A DNA stretch of 8,665 nt from Chitinophaga pinensis (GTDB lineage Bacteria; Bacteroidota; Bacteroidia; Flavobacteriales; Flavobacteriaceae): assembly GCA_943324925.2 (NCBI GenBank), contig CALPNL020000077.1, positions 1 through 8,665 of the forward strand. The letters run 5' to 3'. The notes under the pieces were generated by a model. It ran no database searches. It saw only the letters and a program-made list of their open reading frames with translations, and had not been told where the DNA came from. The position numbers and the translations under genes are program-made. This document shows positions 1 to 6,775 of this stretch, one piece after another (positions within the stretch are counted from its first letter, which is position 1; every line of letters starts with the position of its first letter).

Positions 1-632
1 ACAATTGCTTTTTTACCTTTAACATCGCCTCCATAAATGGTGTAATAATGACGAACTGCTTCAGCAACTCCATAACCTGTGATCATATCGGCAACAGTAT
101 ATTTTCTAGAAACATCAGGAGAAAAAACAGGGTTTTCAATTACTTTTACTACCCCTTGTAGTAATTGTCCAATTCTATTTATTTTATCTGCTTCTGAGGG
201 TTTGAAATGACCATTAAAAACACCTTCTTGAGGATGCCAAACCCCGCATTCTTCTGTCATTGGAATTACCTCGTGAATTTCATCAACATTTAAATCGCCA
301 CCAGTACCGTAATAGCTTTTCAATAAAGGCGAAACTGCTTTGTACCAACGTTGTAAAACGCCCTTTTTTCTTGGGTCATTTGGATCAAAATTAATTCCTG
401 ATTTTGCCCCACCTATTGCAGGTCCTGAAACTGAAAATTTCACTTCCATAGTTTTAGCTAGCGATAAAACTTCGTTCATATCCAACCCTTTTCTCATTCT
501 TGTTCCACCACCAGCAGCTCCACCTCGCAATGAATTGATTACTGTCCAGCCTTCCGCTTCCGTTTCTTGATCTTTCCAGTTAAAAATAATTTCAGGTTCT
601 TTATTTTCGAATTTTTTAAGTAAATCTTTCAT
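1..632 (-). CDS. Glu/Leu/Phe/Val family amino acid dehydrogenase, N-terminal part (cut by window edge)
   Basis: This is the first 210 codons of an NAD(P)-dependent amino acid dehydrogenase, which reversibly deaminates an amino acid to its 2-oxo acid and ammonia in the cytoplasm. I translated it from the ATG at 632 down to the window edge with no stop. The N-terminal dimerisation/substrate domain shows the glycine-rich stretch GGAAGGGTRM (37-46). Two lysines, K65 and K77 (in PAIGGAKSGI), are 12 residues apart, as are the substrate-binding and catalytic lysines of leucine dehydrogenase. D113 in GTGGDLNVDE sits where the glutamate dehydrogenase catalytic Asp is expected. The Rossmann NAD domain is just starting (MITGYGVAEAVRHYY, 183-197) when the window ends. 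Glutamate and branched-chain or aromatic activities cannot be told apart here. The gene lies 56 bases downstream of anmK on the same strand but has its own -7 box, so it need not depend on anmK transcription. The 3' half is outside the window. Confidence 0.93.
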   Translation of the reverse strand, partial: MKDLLKKFENKEPEIIFNWKDQETEAEGWTVINSLRGGAAGGGTRMRKGLDMNEVLSLAKTMEVKFSVSGPAIGGAKSGINFDPNDPRKKGVLQRWYKAVSPLLKSYYGTGGDLNVDEIHEVIPMTEECGVWHPQEGVFNGHFKPSEADKINRIGQLLQGVVKVIENPVFSPDVSRKYTVADMITGYGVAEAVRHYYTIYGGDVKGKKAI

Positions 633-657
633 TAATTTTTTTCGTTTTTTAGTATTG

Positions 658-665
658 CAAATATA
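658..665 (-). promoter_or_regulatory. Bacteroidota -7 box upstream of the amino acid dehydrogenase
   Basis: Read on the minus strand this is TATATTTG, a perfect match to the Bacteroidota primary sigma factor -7 element TAnnTTTG. It ends 25 bases before the ATG at 632, which suits a short A/T-rich leader. No clear TTTG -33 element lies 17-23 bases upstream, so the promoter may be weak or only partly canonical. Confidence 0.5.
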
Positions 666-688
666 GGTAACTTTAATTTTTTAAATAA

Positions 689-1759
689 TTATTTTGGATG
701 GTATATTTTTCCAGAACTATGGTCTTTTGAAGCTCCCGTTACACTGCTCAAAGTGTTGATTTCATCTCTTAATTTTAAAACACCTAATAAGCCAAAAATT
801 AGCGCTTCTTTAAATTCAATAATTTTCTTTTCAGGAATTAATAAGGAAGTTTCTGTTAAATAATATTGAATTCTATGAATTAAAAAATCATTATAGGCGC
901 CACCACCAGTGATCAATAATTTACTTTTTTTATTGGTCAATGCCAATCCAATTTGAATGGCAATATGCTCAGTAAATGTAGCTAATTTGTCTTCAATTGA
1001 AATTTCATAACTATCGATTATTGGTAAAATGATCTCTTTTACAAATTCAAATCCCAACGATTTAGGATAGGATAACCGGTAAAATTCCAATGTGTTTAAT
1101 TCTGTCAATAAGTCTGAATTTATTTTTCCGGAACTTGAAAGTCTTCCTTTATCATCGTATTCTAAACCCAATTGATTGGCATAATAATTCAAAATGGTAT
1201 TTACAGGAGAAATATCAAATGCAATTCGGTTTCCATTTTTCTCAAAGGAAACATTCGAAAAACCACCTAAATTCAAACAATAATCAGCCTCCGAAAATAA
1301 TAATCGGTCACCAATGGGCACTAAAGGAGCACCTTGACCTCCCAATTCAACATCCTGAACTCTAAAATCACATACAACCTTTTGGTTACAAATGGTCGCA
1401 ATTTCTGGTAAGTTTCCAATTTGTAACGTAATTCCATTTTGAGGTTGATGTAAAATGGTGTGTCCGTGGGAACAAACGGCATCAATATTCTCAAGATGGT
1501 GTTTTGAAATAAATTCGGATATGGTATTCCCTAATAATAAGGTGTATTTTTTATTTAATGCTAATAATTCTGATTCTGAGAAACCAACGGCAATTTTTAA
1601 TTGGTCGATCCATTCTTGGCTGTAGCCAATGGTTTCAAATTCAAGGATTTGGAAATTCCATTTCCCGTTAATTATTTCAAAATTAAGGTGTGCTAAATCA
1701 ATTCCGTCTAGCGAAGTGCCCGACATTACACCAATTAGGTTATATTTTTCTTGAATCAT
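689..1759 (-). CDS. anmK: Anhydro-N-acetylmuramic acid kinase (AnmK)
   Basis: AnmK uses ATP and water to open the 1,6-anhydro ring of anhMurNAc and phosphorylate it to MurNAc-6-phosphate, returning cell-wall sugar to metabolism in the cytoplasm. The 356-residue protein carries the family hallmarks in order: the N-terminal phosphate loop MSGTSLDGID (12-21), SHGHT (97-101), GGQGAPLVPIGD (140-151), LNLGGFSNVSF (162-172), and the ATP-domain motif ITGGGAYNDFL (283-293). FDISPVNTIL (181-190) is the position of the catalytic aspartate, with D182 retained. That stretch reads DISPVN, where the proteobacterial enzymes have DTGPGN. The length is slightly short of the roughly 370 residues usual in proteobacteria. 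The ATG at 1759 gives the expected start just before the first motif. It is divergent from the acyl-CoA dehydrogenase across 93 bases. I found no good TAnnTTTG box for this gene. No MurNAc-6-P etherase (murQ) is visible beside it. Confidence 0.95.
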   Translation of the reverse strand: MIQEKYNLIGVMSGTSLDGIDLAHLNFEIINGKWNFQILEFETIGYSQEWIDQLKIAVGFSESELLALNKKYTLLLGNTISEFISKHHLENIDAVCSHGHTILHQPQNGITLQIGNLPEIATICNQKVVCDFRVQDVELGGQGAPLVPIGDRLLFSEADYCLNLGGFSNVSFEKNGNRIAFDISPVNTILNYYANQLGLEYDDKGRLSSSGKINSDLLTELNTLEFYRLSYPKSLGFEFVKEIILPIIDSYEISIEDKLATFTEHIAIQIGLALTNKKSKLLITGGGAYNDFLIHRIQYYLTETSLLIPEKKIIEFKEALIFGLLGVLKLRDEINTLSSVTGASKDHSSGKIYHPK

Positions 1760-1780
1760 CGGCTAAAATTAATAAATCAT

Positions 1781-1812
1781 TTTGAGAATTTGATAATTTA
1801 GAAGTATATTTG
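1781..1812 (+). promoter_or_regulatory. Promoter of the acyl-CoA dehydrogenase gene
   Basis: TTTG at 1781-1784, a 20-base spacer and TATATTTG at 1805-1812 together match the Bacteroidota housekeeping promoter (TTTG-N17-23-TAnnTTTG). Transcription would start around 1818-1820, leaving a leader of about 35 bases before the ATG at 1853. This is the best promoter match in the window. Confidence 0.65.
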
Positions 1813-1852
1813 TTTGCGTTTTTTATATTAATCACAATTATTATTCCCTATT

Positions 1853-2992
1853 ATGGATTTTAAACTTACAGAAGAGCATTTAATGATTCAACAAGCAGCT
1901 AGAGATTTTGCTAAAATGGAATTGTTGCCAGGTGTTATTGAAAGAGATGAACATTCAAAATTTCCAACGGAACAAGTGAAGATGATGGCTGAACTTGGAT
2001 TTATGGGAATGATGGTTGACCCAAAATATGGAGGTTCTGGTTTAGACAGTATTTCCTATATTTTAGCGATTACGGAGATTTCAAAAATAGATGCTTCAGC
2101 GGCGGTAATCATGTCAGTAAACAATTCATTGGTTTGTGCAGGAATTGAAAAATATTGCAATGAAGAACAAAAACAAAAATACTTAGTTCCACTTGCTAAA
2201 GGGGAGGTGATAGGTGCGTTTTGTTTGTCGGAGCCGGAAGCGGGTTCGGATGCAACGTCTCAAAAAACAACCGCAATTGATAAAGGAGATCACTATTTAT
2301 TAAATGGTACAAAAAACTGGATTACCAATGGAAGTTCAGCTTCTACCTATATTGTGATTGCACAAACAGATATTGAGAAAGGGCATAAAGGAATCAATGC
2401 CTTTATAGTTGAAAAAGGATGGGCTGGTTTTGAAATTGGACCTAAAGAAAAGAAAATGGGAATTCGCGGTTCAGACACGCATTCTTTAATGTTCACTGAT
2501 GTAAAAGTTCCAAAAGAAAATAGAATTGGCGATGATGGTTTCGGATTTAATTTTGCGATGGCCGTTTTAAATGGAGGTAGAATAGGTATTGCTTCGCAAG
2601 CTTTAGGAATCGCAAAAGGGGCTTTTGAATTGGCGTTACAATATTCTCAAGACCGAAAAGCTTTTGGCAAAGAAATTTTTAAGCACCAAGCTATAGCTTT
2701 TAAATTAGCCGACATGGCCACCCAAATTGCAGCCGCTGAAATGTTAGTTTTAAAAGCCGCTTCAGAAAAGGATGCAGGGCAAGATATTTCACAATCGGGT
2801 GCTATGGCTAAATTATTTGCTTCACAAACTGCAATGGACACTACCATCGAAGCAGTTCAAATTCATGGTGGAAACGGTTACGTAGCCGAATACCATGTGG
2901 AAAGAATGATGCGTGATGCTAAAATCACTCAAATTTATGAGGGAACTTCTGAAATTCAACGCATAGTAATTTCAAGAACTTTGATTTCATAA
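1853..2992 (+). CDS. Acyl-CoA dehydrogenase, short-chain/butyryl-CoA type
   Basis: This FAD enzyme introduces the alpha,beta double bond into an acyl-CoA thioester and passes electrons to an electron-transfer flavoprotein, in fatty-acid or branched-chain amino acid breakdown. All 379 residues are present, the usual length for a soluble single-domain member. ACAD signature 1 is CLSEPEAGSDA (124-134), which contacts flavin and substrate. The helical C-terminal domain contains RKAFGKEIFKHQ (268-279) and signature 2, QIHGGNGYVAEY (336-347). The catalytic base is E363 in IYEGTSEIQR (361-370). Glu at this position in helix K is the arrangement in short- and medium-chain and butyryl-CoA dehydrogenases, unlike isovaleryl-CoA dehydrogenase, which has its base elsewhere. 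The true substrate chain length cannot be read from sequence. No ETF, thiolase or hydratase gene is adjacent, so the gene appears monocistronic, with its own promoter and a terminator 20 bases past its stop. Confidence 0.95.
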   Translation: MDFKLTEEHLMIQQAARDFAKMELLPGVIERDEHSKFPTEQVKMMAELGFMGMMVDPKYGGSGLDSISYILAITEISKIDASAAVIMSVNNSLVCAGIEKYCNEEQKQKYLVPLAKGEVIGAFCLSEPEAGSDATSQKTTAIDKGDHYLLNGTKNWITNGSSASTYIVIAQTDIEKGHKGINAFIVEKGWAGFEIGPKEKKMGIRGSDTHSLMFTDVKVPKENRIGDDGFGFNFAMAVLNGGRIGIASQALGIAKGAFELALQYSQDRKAFGKEIFKHQAIAFKLADMATQIAAAEMLVLKAASEKDAGQDISQSGAMAKLFASQTAMDTTIEAVQIHGGNGYVAEYHVERMMRDAKITQIYEGTSEIQRIVISRTLIS

Positions 2993-3011
2993 TTAAGATT
3001 CCCACAAATAA

Positions 3012-3048
3012 AAAAAAGTCCTAAAGCGAATTACTTTAGGACTTTTTT
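3012..3048. terminator. Bidirectional intrinsic terminator between converging genes
   Basis: AGTCCTAAAG (3017-3026) pairs with CTTTAGGACT (3034-3043) around a 7-base loop. Flanking A5 and T5 runs extend the stem to about 15 pairs. There is a T run on the plus strand (3043-3048) and an A run (3010-3017) that becomes a T run on the minus strand. It can therefore end the acyl-CoA dehydrogenase transcript and also the M43 protease transcript arriving from the right. Its stem is nearly the same as that of the terminator at 4376-4410. Confidence 0.9.
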
Positions 3049-3066
3049 ATTTATTATTTATTAAAA

Positions 3067-4296
3067 TTATTCAATAATAATTTTCTTAGTAAGGCAATCT
3101 CCTTGACTTCTAATCGAAATTAAATAAACCCCTTTCATAGTATCATTTAAGGTTACAATTTGATTTAATTCATTATTGTTTACATATTCTTTTTCAAATA
3201 TTACCCGTCCAGTAGTATCATAAATTACAATAGAATAATCATTTAAAACTGATTTTAATTGGATATCAAAAATTCCTTTATTTGGATTTGGAACAATAGA
3301 AAAATTATTTACAAAAAAGTCATTTGTACTCAATACATTAGTTAAAAACTGACTTGATATTGCATTGTAATAGGCAAGCATTCGAGTAGCTTGACCCGCA
3401 GTGAACATATACATACAAGCATCATTGGTATAATCCATGTAGTTCATAGTTAATGTATTTACTCCACACTGAGTTGTAGCTCCAGCTGCTGGGCATCCAT
3501 AAACTGCAGCACTTGAAGGAGGAGTGTCACATACTCTATCTCCTTGAGTATTACAATTTGAGTTGGTACAGCCAGAAAAGGTATGATTCAAATTAAAGAA
3601 ATGTCCTAATTCGTGAGTCAACGTTCTTCCTAAATTATAAGGAGTTCTGGGAACATAACCTGGGCAACCAGCGCCTTTTCCAAAAGCGCTAAGTGCAATG
3701 ACCACGGTTTGACCATTGTTTGGAGAACCTCCTAAAGGAGAATAACCAAGTAAACCGGATCCTGCATTTCTACATACTAAGTTTAAATAACCGCTCCAAT
3801 TTCCATCTGAATCCGCACCTCCTAAAAAATTGGTACCAAAGGTAACTGCTAGATCACCATCAACAAGATTTGATCCGCCAGGATGATTTCTATTTGCCAA
3901 TACAAATCGCACATCTAAATTTCCTGTATTTACACCTGGATAGTTGCTACTCGCGCCAGACCACTGGGAGATATCAAGATTAAGACCATTATAATCTAAA
4001 TTTAAAATGTCAATTTGATTTTGTGCTAATGCTCTTAAACAAGCTGTTGGCGTTGTTGCATCAGGAAAATGTACGGCAACGGGAATGATGATAGTAGCAT
4101 TTGTACTAGCTAAACTGTTTGGGTTTTTTTCTAATTTCGCCAATTCAATTTCAAACTTTGCTTGAAGGTTTAAGTAGTTTTGTCTTGCAATTGGATCGTT
4201 CATAATTCGTTCCATATTTTGTTCCATTCCACAAGTTCTTTGTTGAGAATAGCCTAATTGAACAAATAATAACGCGATTAGTAGTTTTAGTTTCAT
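3067..4296 (-). CDS. Secreted M43 (cytophagalysin/pappalysin-like) zinc metalloprotease with T9SS C-terminal sorting domain
   Basis: This is a 409-residue extracellular endopeptidase. A signal peptide covers residues 1-17 (MKLKLLIALLFVQLGYS, likely cut before QQR). A short propeptide-like segment follows, with the motif RTCG (20-23). The catalytic domain carries the metzincin zinc site HELGHFFNLNH (228-238), with H228, H232 and H238 as ligands and E229 as catalytic base. The usual glycine of HExxHxxGxxH is Asn235, a substitution I recall in other Bacteroidota M43 proteins. Nearby GDRVCDTPPSS (252-262) and the Met-turn NYMDYTNDACMYMF (285-298, M287) are typical of M43B. Residues of about 326-409 form a type A T9SS sorting domain: VPNPNKGIF (335-343), IYDTTGRVI (358-366) and GVYLISI (389-395). 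The protein should cross the outer membrane and be released or anchored. It is a single-gene unit bounded by terminators on both sides; the substrate is unknown. Confidence 0.93.
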   Translation of the reverse strand: MKLKLLIALLFVQLGYSQQRTCGMEQNMERIMNDPIARQNYLNLQAKFEIELAKLEKNPNSLASTNATIIIPVAVHFPDATTPTACLRALAQNQIDILNLDYNGLNLDISQWSGASSNYPGVNTGNLDVRFVLANRNHPGGSNLVDGDLAVTFGTNFLGGADSDGNWSGYLNLVCRNAGSGLLGYSPLGGSPNNGQTVVIALSAFGKGAGCPGYVPRTPYNLGRTLTHELGHFFNLNHTFSGCTNSNCNTQGDRVCDTPPSSAAVYGCPAAGATTQCGVNTLTMNYMDYTNDACMYMFTAGQATRMLAYYNAISSQFLTNVLSTNDFFVNNFSIVPNPNKGIFDIQLKSVLNDYSIVIYDTTGRVIFEKEYVNNNELNQIVTLNDTMKGVYLISIRSQGDCLTKKIIIE

Positions 4297-4313
4297 ATGA
4301 TTTATTTTGAGGT

Positions 4314-4321
4314 CGAATTTA
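4314..4321 (-). promoter_or_regulatory. Possible -7 box for the M43 protease gene
   Basis: On the minus strand this reads TAAATTCG, one base off TAnnTTTG, and it ends 17 bases before the ATG at 4296. There is no recognisable -33 TTG at the right distance because the upstream sequence is almost pure A/T. Treat it as a weak candidate. The gene needs its own promoter, since a terminator lies between it and the upstream S46 gene. Confidence 0.25.
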
Positions 4322-4375
4322 ATAATAATTATTTATATATAATTTATTTTTGTTGAATTACTGTTGAATAGATAT

Positions 4376-4410
4376 AAAAAAGTCCTAAAACAAAATGCTT
4401 TAGGACTTTT
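4376..4410 (-). terminator. Intrinsic terminator of the S46 peptidase gene
   Basis: AGTCCTAAA (4381-4389) pairs with TTTAGGACT (4399-4407) around a 9-base loop, and three further A-T pairs extend the stem. The A run at 4376-4381 becomes six T on the minus strand, so it terminates the S46 transcript 18 bases past its stop at 4428. It also insulates the M43 gene downstream. The stem repeats that of the terminator at 3012-3048. Confidence 0.85.
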
Positions 4411-4427
4411 ATAGATTACTTTCGATA

Positions 4428-6578
4428 TTATTTTGCCAATGTCATTTCATCAACAATGTGTTTTGCACCTGAGTATTTTTCAATAACCCAAAGTACATAA
4501 CGAATATCTACGTTAATTGTACGTTGTAATTTTGGATCAAAAATAACATCACCGGCCATCGCCTCAATGTTTCCATCAAATGCCAATCCTATTAATTCTC
4601 CTTTACCATTCAATACTGGCGATCCTGAATTTCCTCCTGTAATGTCATTATCAGTTAAGAAATTTACATGAAGTGAACCGTCTTTATCTCCGAATCGACC
4701 GTAATCTTTGTTTTTGTTTAACTCAATAACTCGAGCTGGCAAATCAAATTCTTCATCTCCTTTTTTGTATTTTTTTACTTGACCATCTAAAGTAGTGTAG
4801 TTATTGATTTTCGCATCGTTTCTCTTATCTGCAGGTAAAGAACGAACTTTACCATAAGTTAAACGCAAAGTAGAATTGGCATCTGGATATTTGATAGTAC
4901 CAATTTTTGAAACTCTCAAACCTTCAACTAATAAACGGAAAGCAGTTCCATAATCATTTTGTGCTTTTGCAATCGCATCCGATTTCGCATTCATGTGCGC
5001 CACTAAATCATTAGAGATTAAATACAAAGGATCACTTGCCAAAACTGCATCACTTGGATAATCTAAAAATGCTTTTACTTTTTCTAATGACGTTAATACA
5101 CTCATTTCAAAAGCAGCATTTACAAATTTAGAATAGTCATAGTTGGTGTCTTTTCCAATTTTTTCAACCATTGGAGCAATTCCATAACCTACAGATTTGG
5201 TTGCATATAATTTTAATTGAGCGGTTAAAATATCTTTTTCAGCTGGAAGGTAAGAATCTTTGAAAAAACCATCCGCCATTTCAATTATTCTTGGAGCCAA
5301 TGCAGCACGTTTTGTAGCATCTGCTTTAGCGTAGGCATCCAATTGTCTTCCTAAAGTACGACCAATTGCTCCATAGGCTGAAGTTCTCATTAATTGTTGT
5401 AGGTAATTATCGTGACGAGATTTCTCATTCGTCAAAGCATAATAAGCATTGATTGTACTTACCACATTACCATATTTTGCTTTGTTTTCGGCTTTATTTG
5501 CCCAGCTATTAAATTTAGCTTCCTGTGCCGCTTTTGATTTTGAAGTTTGAAATTTGCTTAAAGCATCAATCATCCCTTGACGGTTTTTCCAATAATTTGC
5601 AGTAGAAGCAAATTTTGAAGCGTAGATTAATCGAAGTGCAGCACTTTGATCCATGTATTTTTTCATGTTATCCATACCTGTCTTAGCGCCTTCAACCCAA
5701 GCAGGATAAGCAAATTTTACGTTTTGCTCAATTCCACCAGCCGGCATCCAACGGTTAGTTCTTCCAGGATAACCTAAAATCATAGCGTAATCTCCTTCTT
5801 TAACACCGTTTAAGTTTACCGGTAAATAGTGTTTTGGATTCAAAGGCACATTAGAAGTAGAATAATCTGCAGGATTTCCGTTTTTGTCAGCGTAGATTCT
5901 AAACATAGAAAAATCCGCTGTATGACGCGGCCACTCCCAGTTGTCAGTATCACCTCCAAATTTTCCAAGACTTTCAGGAGGGGTACCTACTAAACGAACG
6001 TCTTTATAGTCCTGATAAACAAAATAATAGTATTCATTTCCTTGAAAAAAGGGACGTACAGAAACGGTATATTTTCCACCTTCATTGTTTTCTTTTTCTA
6101 TGGCAGCAATTTCTTGATTAACGGCTTTTTCTCTTTCAGCCTCTGTCATTTTATCATTTACTTTCGCCAAAATTCTTTTGGTACAATCATCCATACGCAC
6201 GAAAAAACGAACATATAAACTAGAAGGTTTCATTTCTGAAGCTTTATTTGCAGCCCAGTAACCGTCTTTCAAATAGTTTTTCTCGGCAGTAGATAATTCA
6301 GCGATGGCATCATATCCGCAGTGGTGATTGGTTAATACCAATCCGTCTTTAGAAATAACTTCAGCTGTACAACCTCCATTAAATTGAACAATTGCATCTT
6401 TTAAACTGTGGTTATTGATGCTGTAAATTTCTTCAGCGGTCAATTGCAACCCCATTTTTTGCATATCACGGTGATTCAAACGCTCAATGAACATTAAAAA
6501 CCACATTCCTTCATCGGCCTTAACGGTCGTTGGAATTAATAGAACCCCAATAATTAGGGATAAAATAAATTTTTTCAT
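4428..6578 (-). CDS. S46 family dipeptidyl-peptidase, DPP7 type
   Basis: This serine exopeptidase releases dipeptides from the N-terminus of peptides, in the periplasm. The 716-residue protein has the usual S46 length. Its signal peptide (1-21, likely cut after VKA) is followed by the family's mature N-terminus DEGMW (22-26). The chymotrypsin-like triad is visible: H86 in TNHHCGY (83-89), D222 in WPRHTADFSMFR (216-227) and S651 in GGNSGSP (648-654). A mostly helical domain, of roughly 285-570, separates the two halves of the protease fold and caps the active site. Residue 669 in LAFDGN (665-670) is Gly. At this site Gly marks DPP7 (hydrophobic P1 preference) and Arg marks DPP11 (Asp/Glu preference), so DPP7-like specificity is predicted. 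There is no T9SS domain, so it should stay in the periplasm. It forms a monocistronic unit with its own terminator, divergent from the phosphoesterase operon. Confidence 0.95.
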   Translation of the reverse strand: MKKFILSLIIGVLLIPTTVKADEGMWFLMFIERLNHRDMQKMGLQLTAEEIYSINNHSLKDAIVQFNGGCTAEVISKDGLVLTNHHCGYDAIAELSTAEKNYLKDGYWAANKASEMKPSSLYVRFFVRMDDCTKRILAKVNDKMTEAEREKAVNQEIAAIEKENNEGGKYTVSVRPFFQGNEYYYFVYQDYKDVRLVGTPPESLGKFGGDTDNWEWPRHTADFSMFRIYADKNGNPADYSTSNVPLNPKHYLPVNLNGVKEGDYAMILGYPGRTNRWMPAGGIEQNVKFAYPAWVEGAKTGMDNMKKYMDQSAALRLIYASKFASTANYWKNRQGMIDALSKFQTSKSKAAQEAKFNSWANKAENKAKYGNVVSTINAYYALTNEKSRHDNYLQQLMRTSAYGAIGRTLGRQLDAYAKADATKRAALAPRIIEMADGFFKDSYLPAEKDILTAQLKLYATKSVGYGIAPMVEKIGKDTNYDYSKFVNAAFEMSVLTSLEKVKAFLDYPSDAVLASDPLYLISNDLVAHMNAKSDAIAKAQNDYGTAFRLLVEGLRVSKIGTIKYPDANSTLRLTYGKVRSLPADKRNDAKINNYTTLDGQVKKYKKGDEEFDLPARVIELNKNKDYGRFGDKDGSLHVNFLTDNDITGGNSGSPVLNGKGELIGLAFDGNIEAMAGDVIFDPKLQRTINVDIRYVLWVIEKYSGAKHIVDEMTLAK

Positions 6579-6638
6579 ATTGATTAGTTTTTTATAGAAC
6601 TGCGAATATAAATCATTTTCATATTTCTAACCGCATAT

Positions 6639-6667
6639 CAAGATTAAAAAGTTATGATTTTAACAAA
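6639..6667 (-). promoter_or_regulatory. Candidate promoter of the S46 peptidase gene
   Basis: Read on the minus strand, TTTG (6667-6664), a 17-base spacer and TAATCTTG (6646-6639) fit the TTTG / TAnnTTTG pattern with a single mismatch in the -7 box. Transcription would begin near 6632, giving a leader of about 55 bases. A second -7-like box (TATATTCG, 6610-6603) is closer to the gene but has no partner -33 element. Confidence 0.4.
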
Positions 6668-6670
6668 TAT

Positions 6671-6698
6671 TTTGATGTTTTCAATAGCTTAACTTTTG
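6671..6698 (+). promoter_or_regulatory. Candidate promoter of the phosphoesterase-glycosyltransferase operon
   Basis: TTTG (6671-6674), a 16-base spacer and AACTTTTG (6691-6698) approximate the Bacteroidota promoter. The spacer is one base shorter than usual, and the -7 box has one mismatch in its first base. The leader would be about 70 bases. The TTTG is the right arm of the small palindrome CAAATATTTTG, whose left arm serves the divergent S46 promoter. Confidence 0.35.
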
Positions 6699-6775
6699 TA
6701 AAAATAGATAACCTTATAATAAAATAAAAAGCACAATAAATTAACACTACTATAGCAATTTTGTCAAAACTAAAA

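Noticed and set aside
340..570. Open frame on the plus strand, 76 codons
   Set aside because: It lies wholly opposite the amino acid dehydrogenase, whose minus-strand frame has clear family motifs. The proline-rich product is a mirror of glycine-rich coding sequence.
1090..1365. Open frame on the plus strand, 91 codons
   Set aside because: It is antisense to anmK, with no recognisable protein features and no promoter.
2647..2847. Open frame on the minus strand, 66 codons
   Set aside because: It is antisense to the acyl-CoA dehydrogenase, and its alanine/isoleucine-rich product reflects the opposite strand.
6757..6772. TGTCA at 6762 as half of a Pho box for the phosphoesterase operon
   Set aside because: There is no second TGTCA-like repeat 11 bases away, and the site overlaps the gene start. 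It gives no support for phosphate control.
6761..6775. TTG at 6761 as the start of the phosphoesterase
   Set aside because: It would add only five residues with no conserved content, TTG starts are uncommon in this group, and the ATG at 6776 has a typical A-rich upstream sequence.
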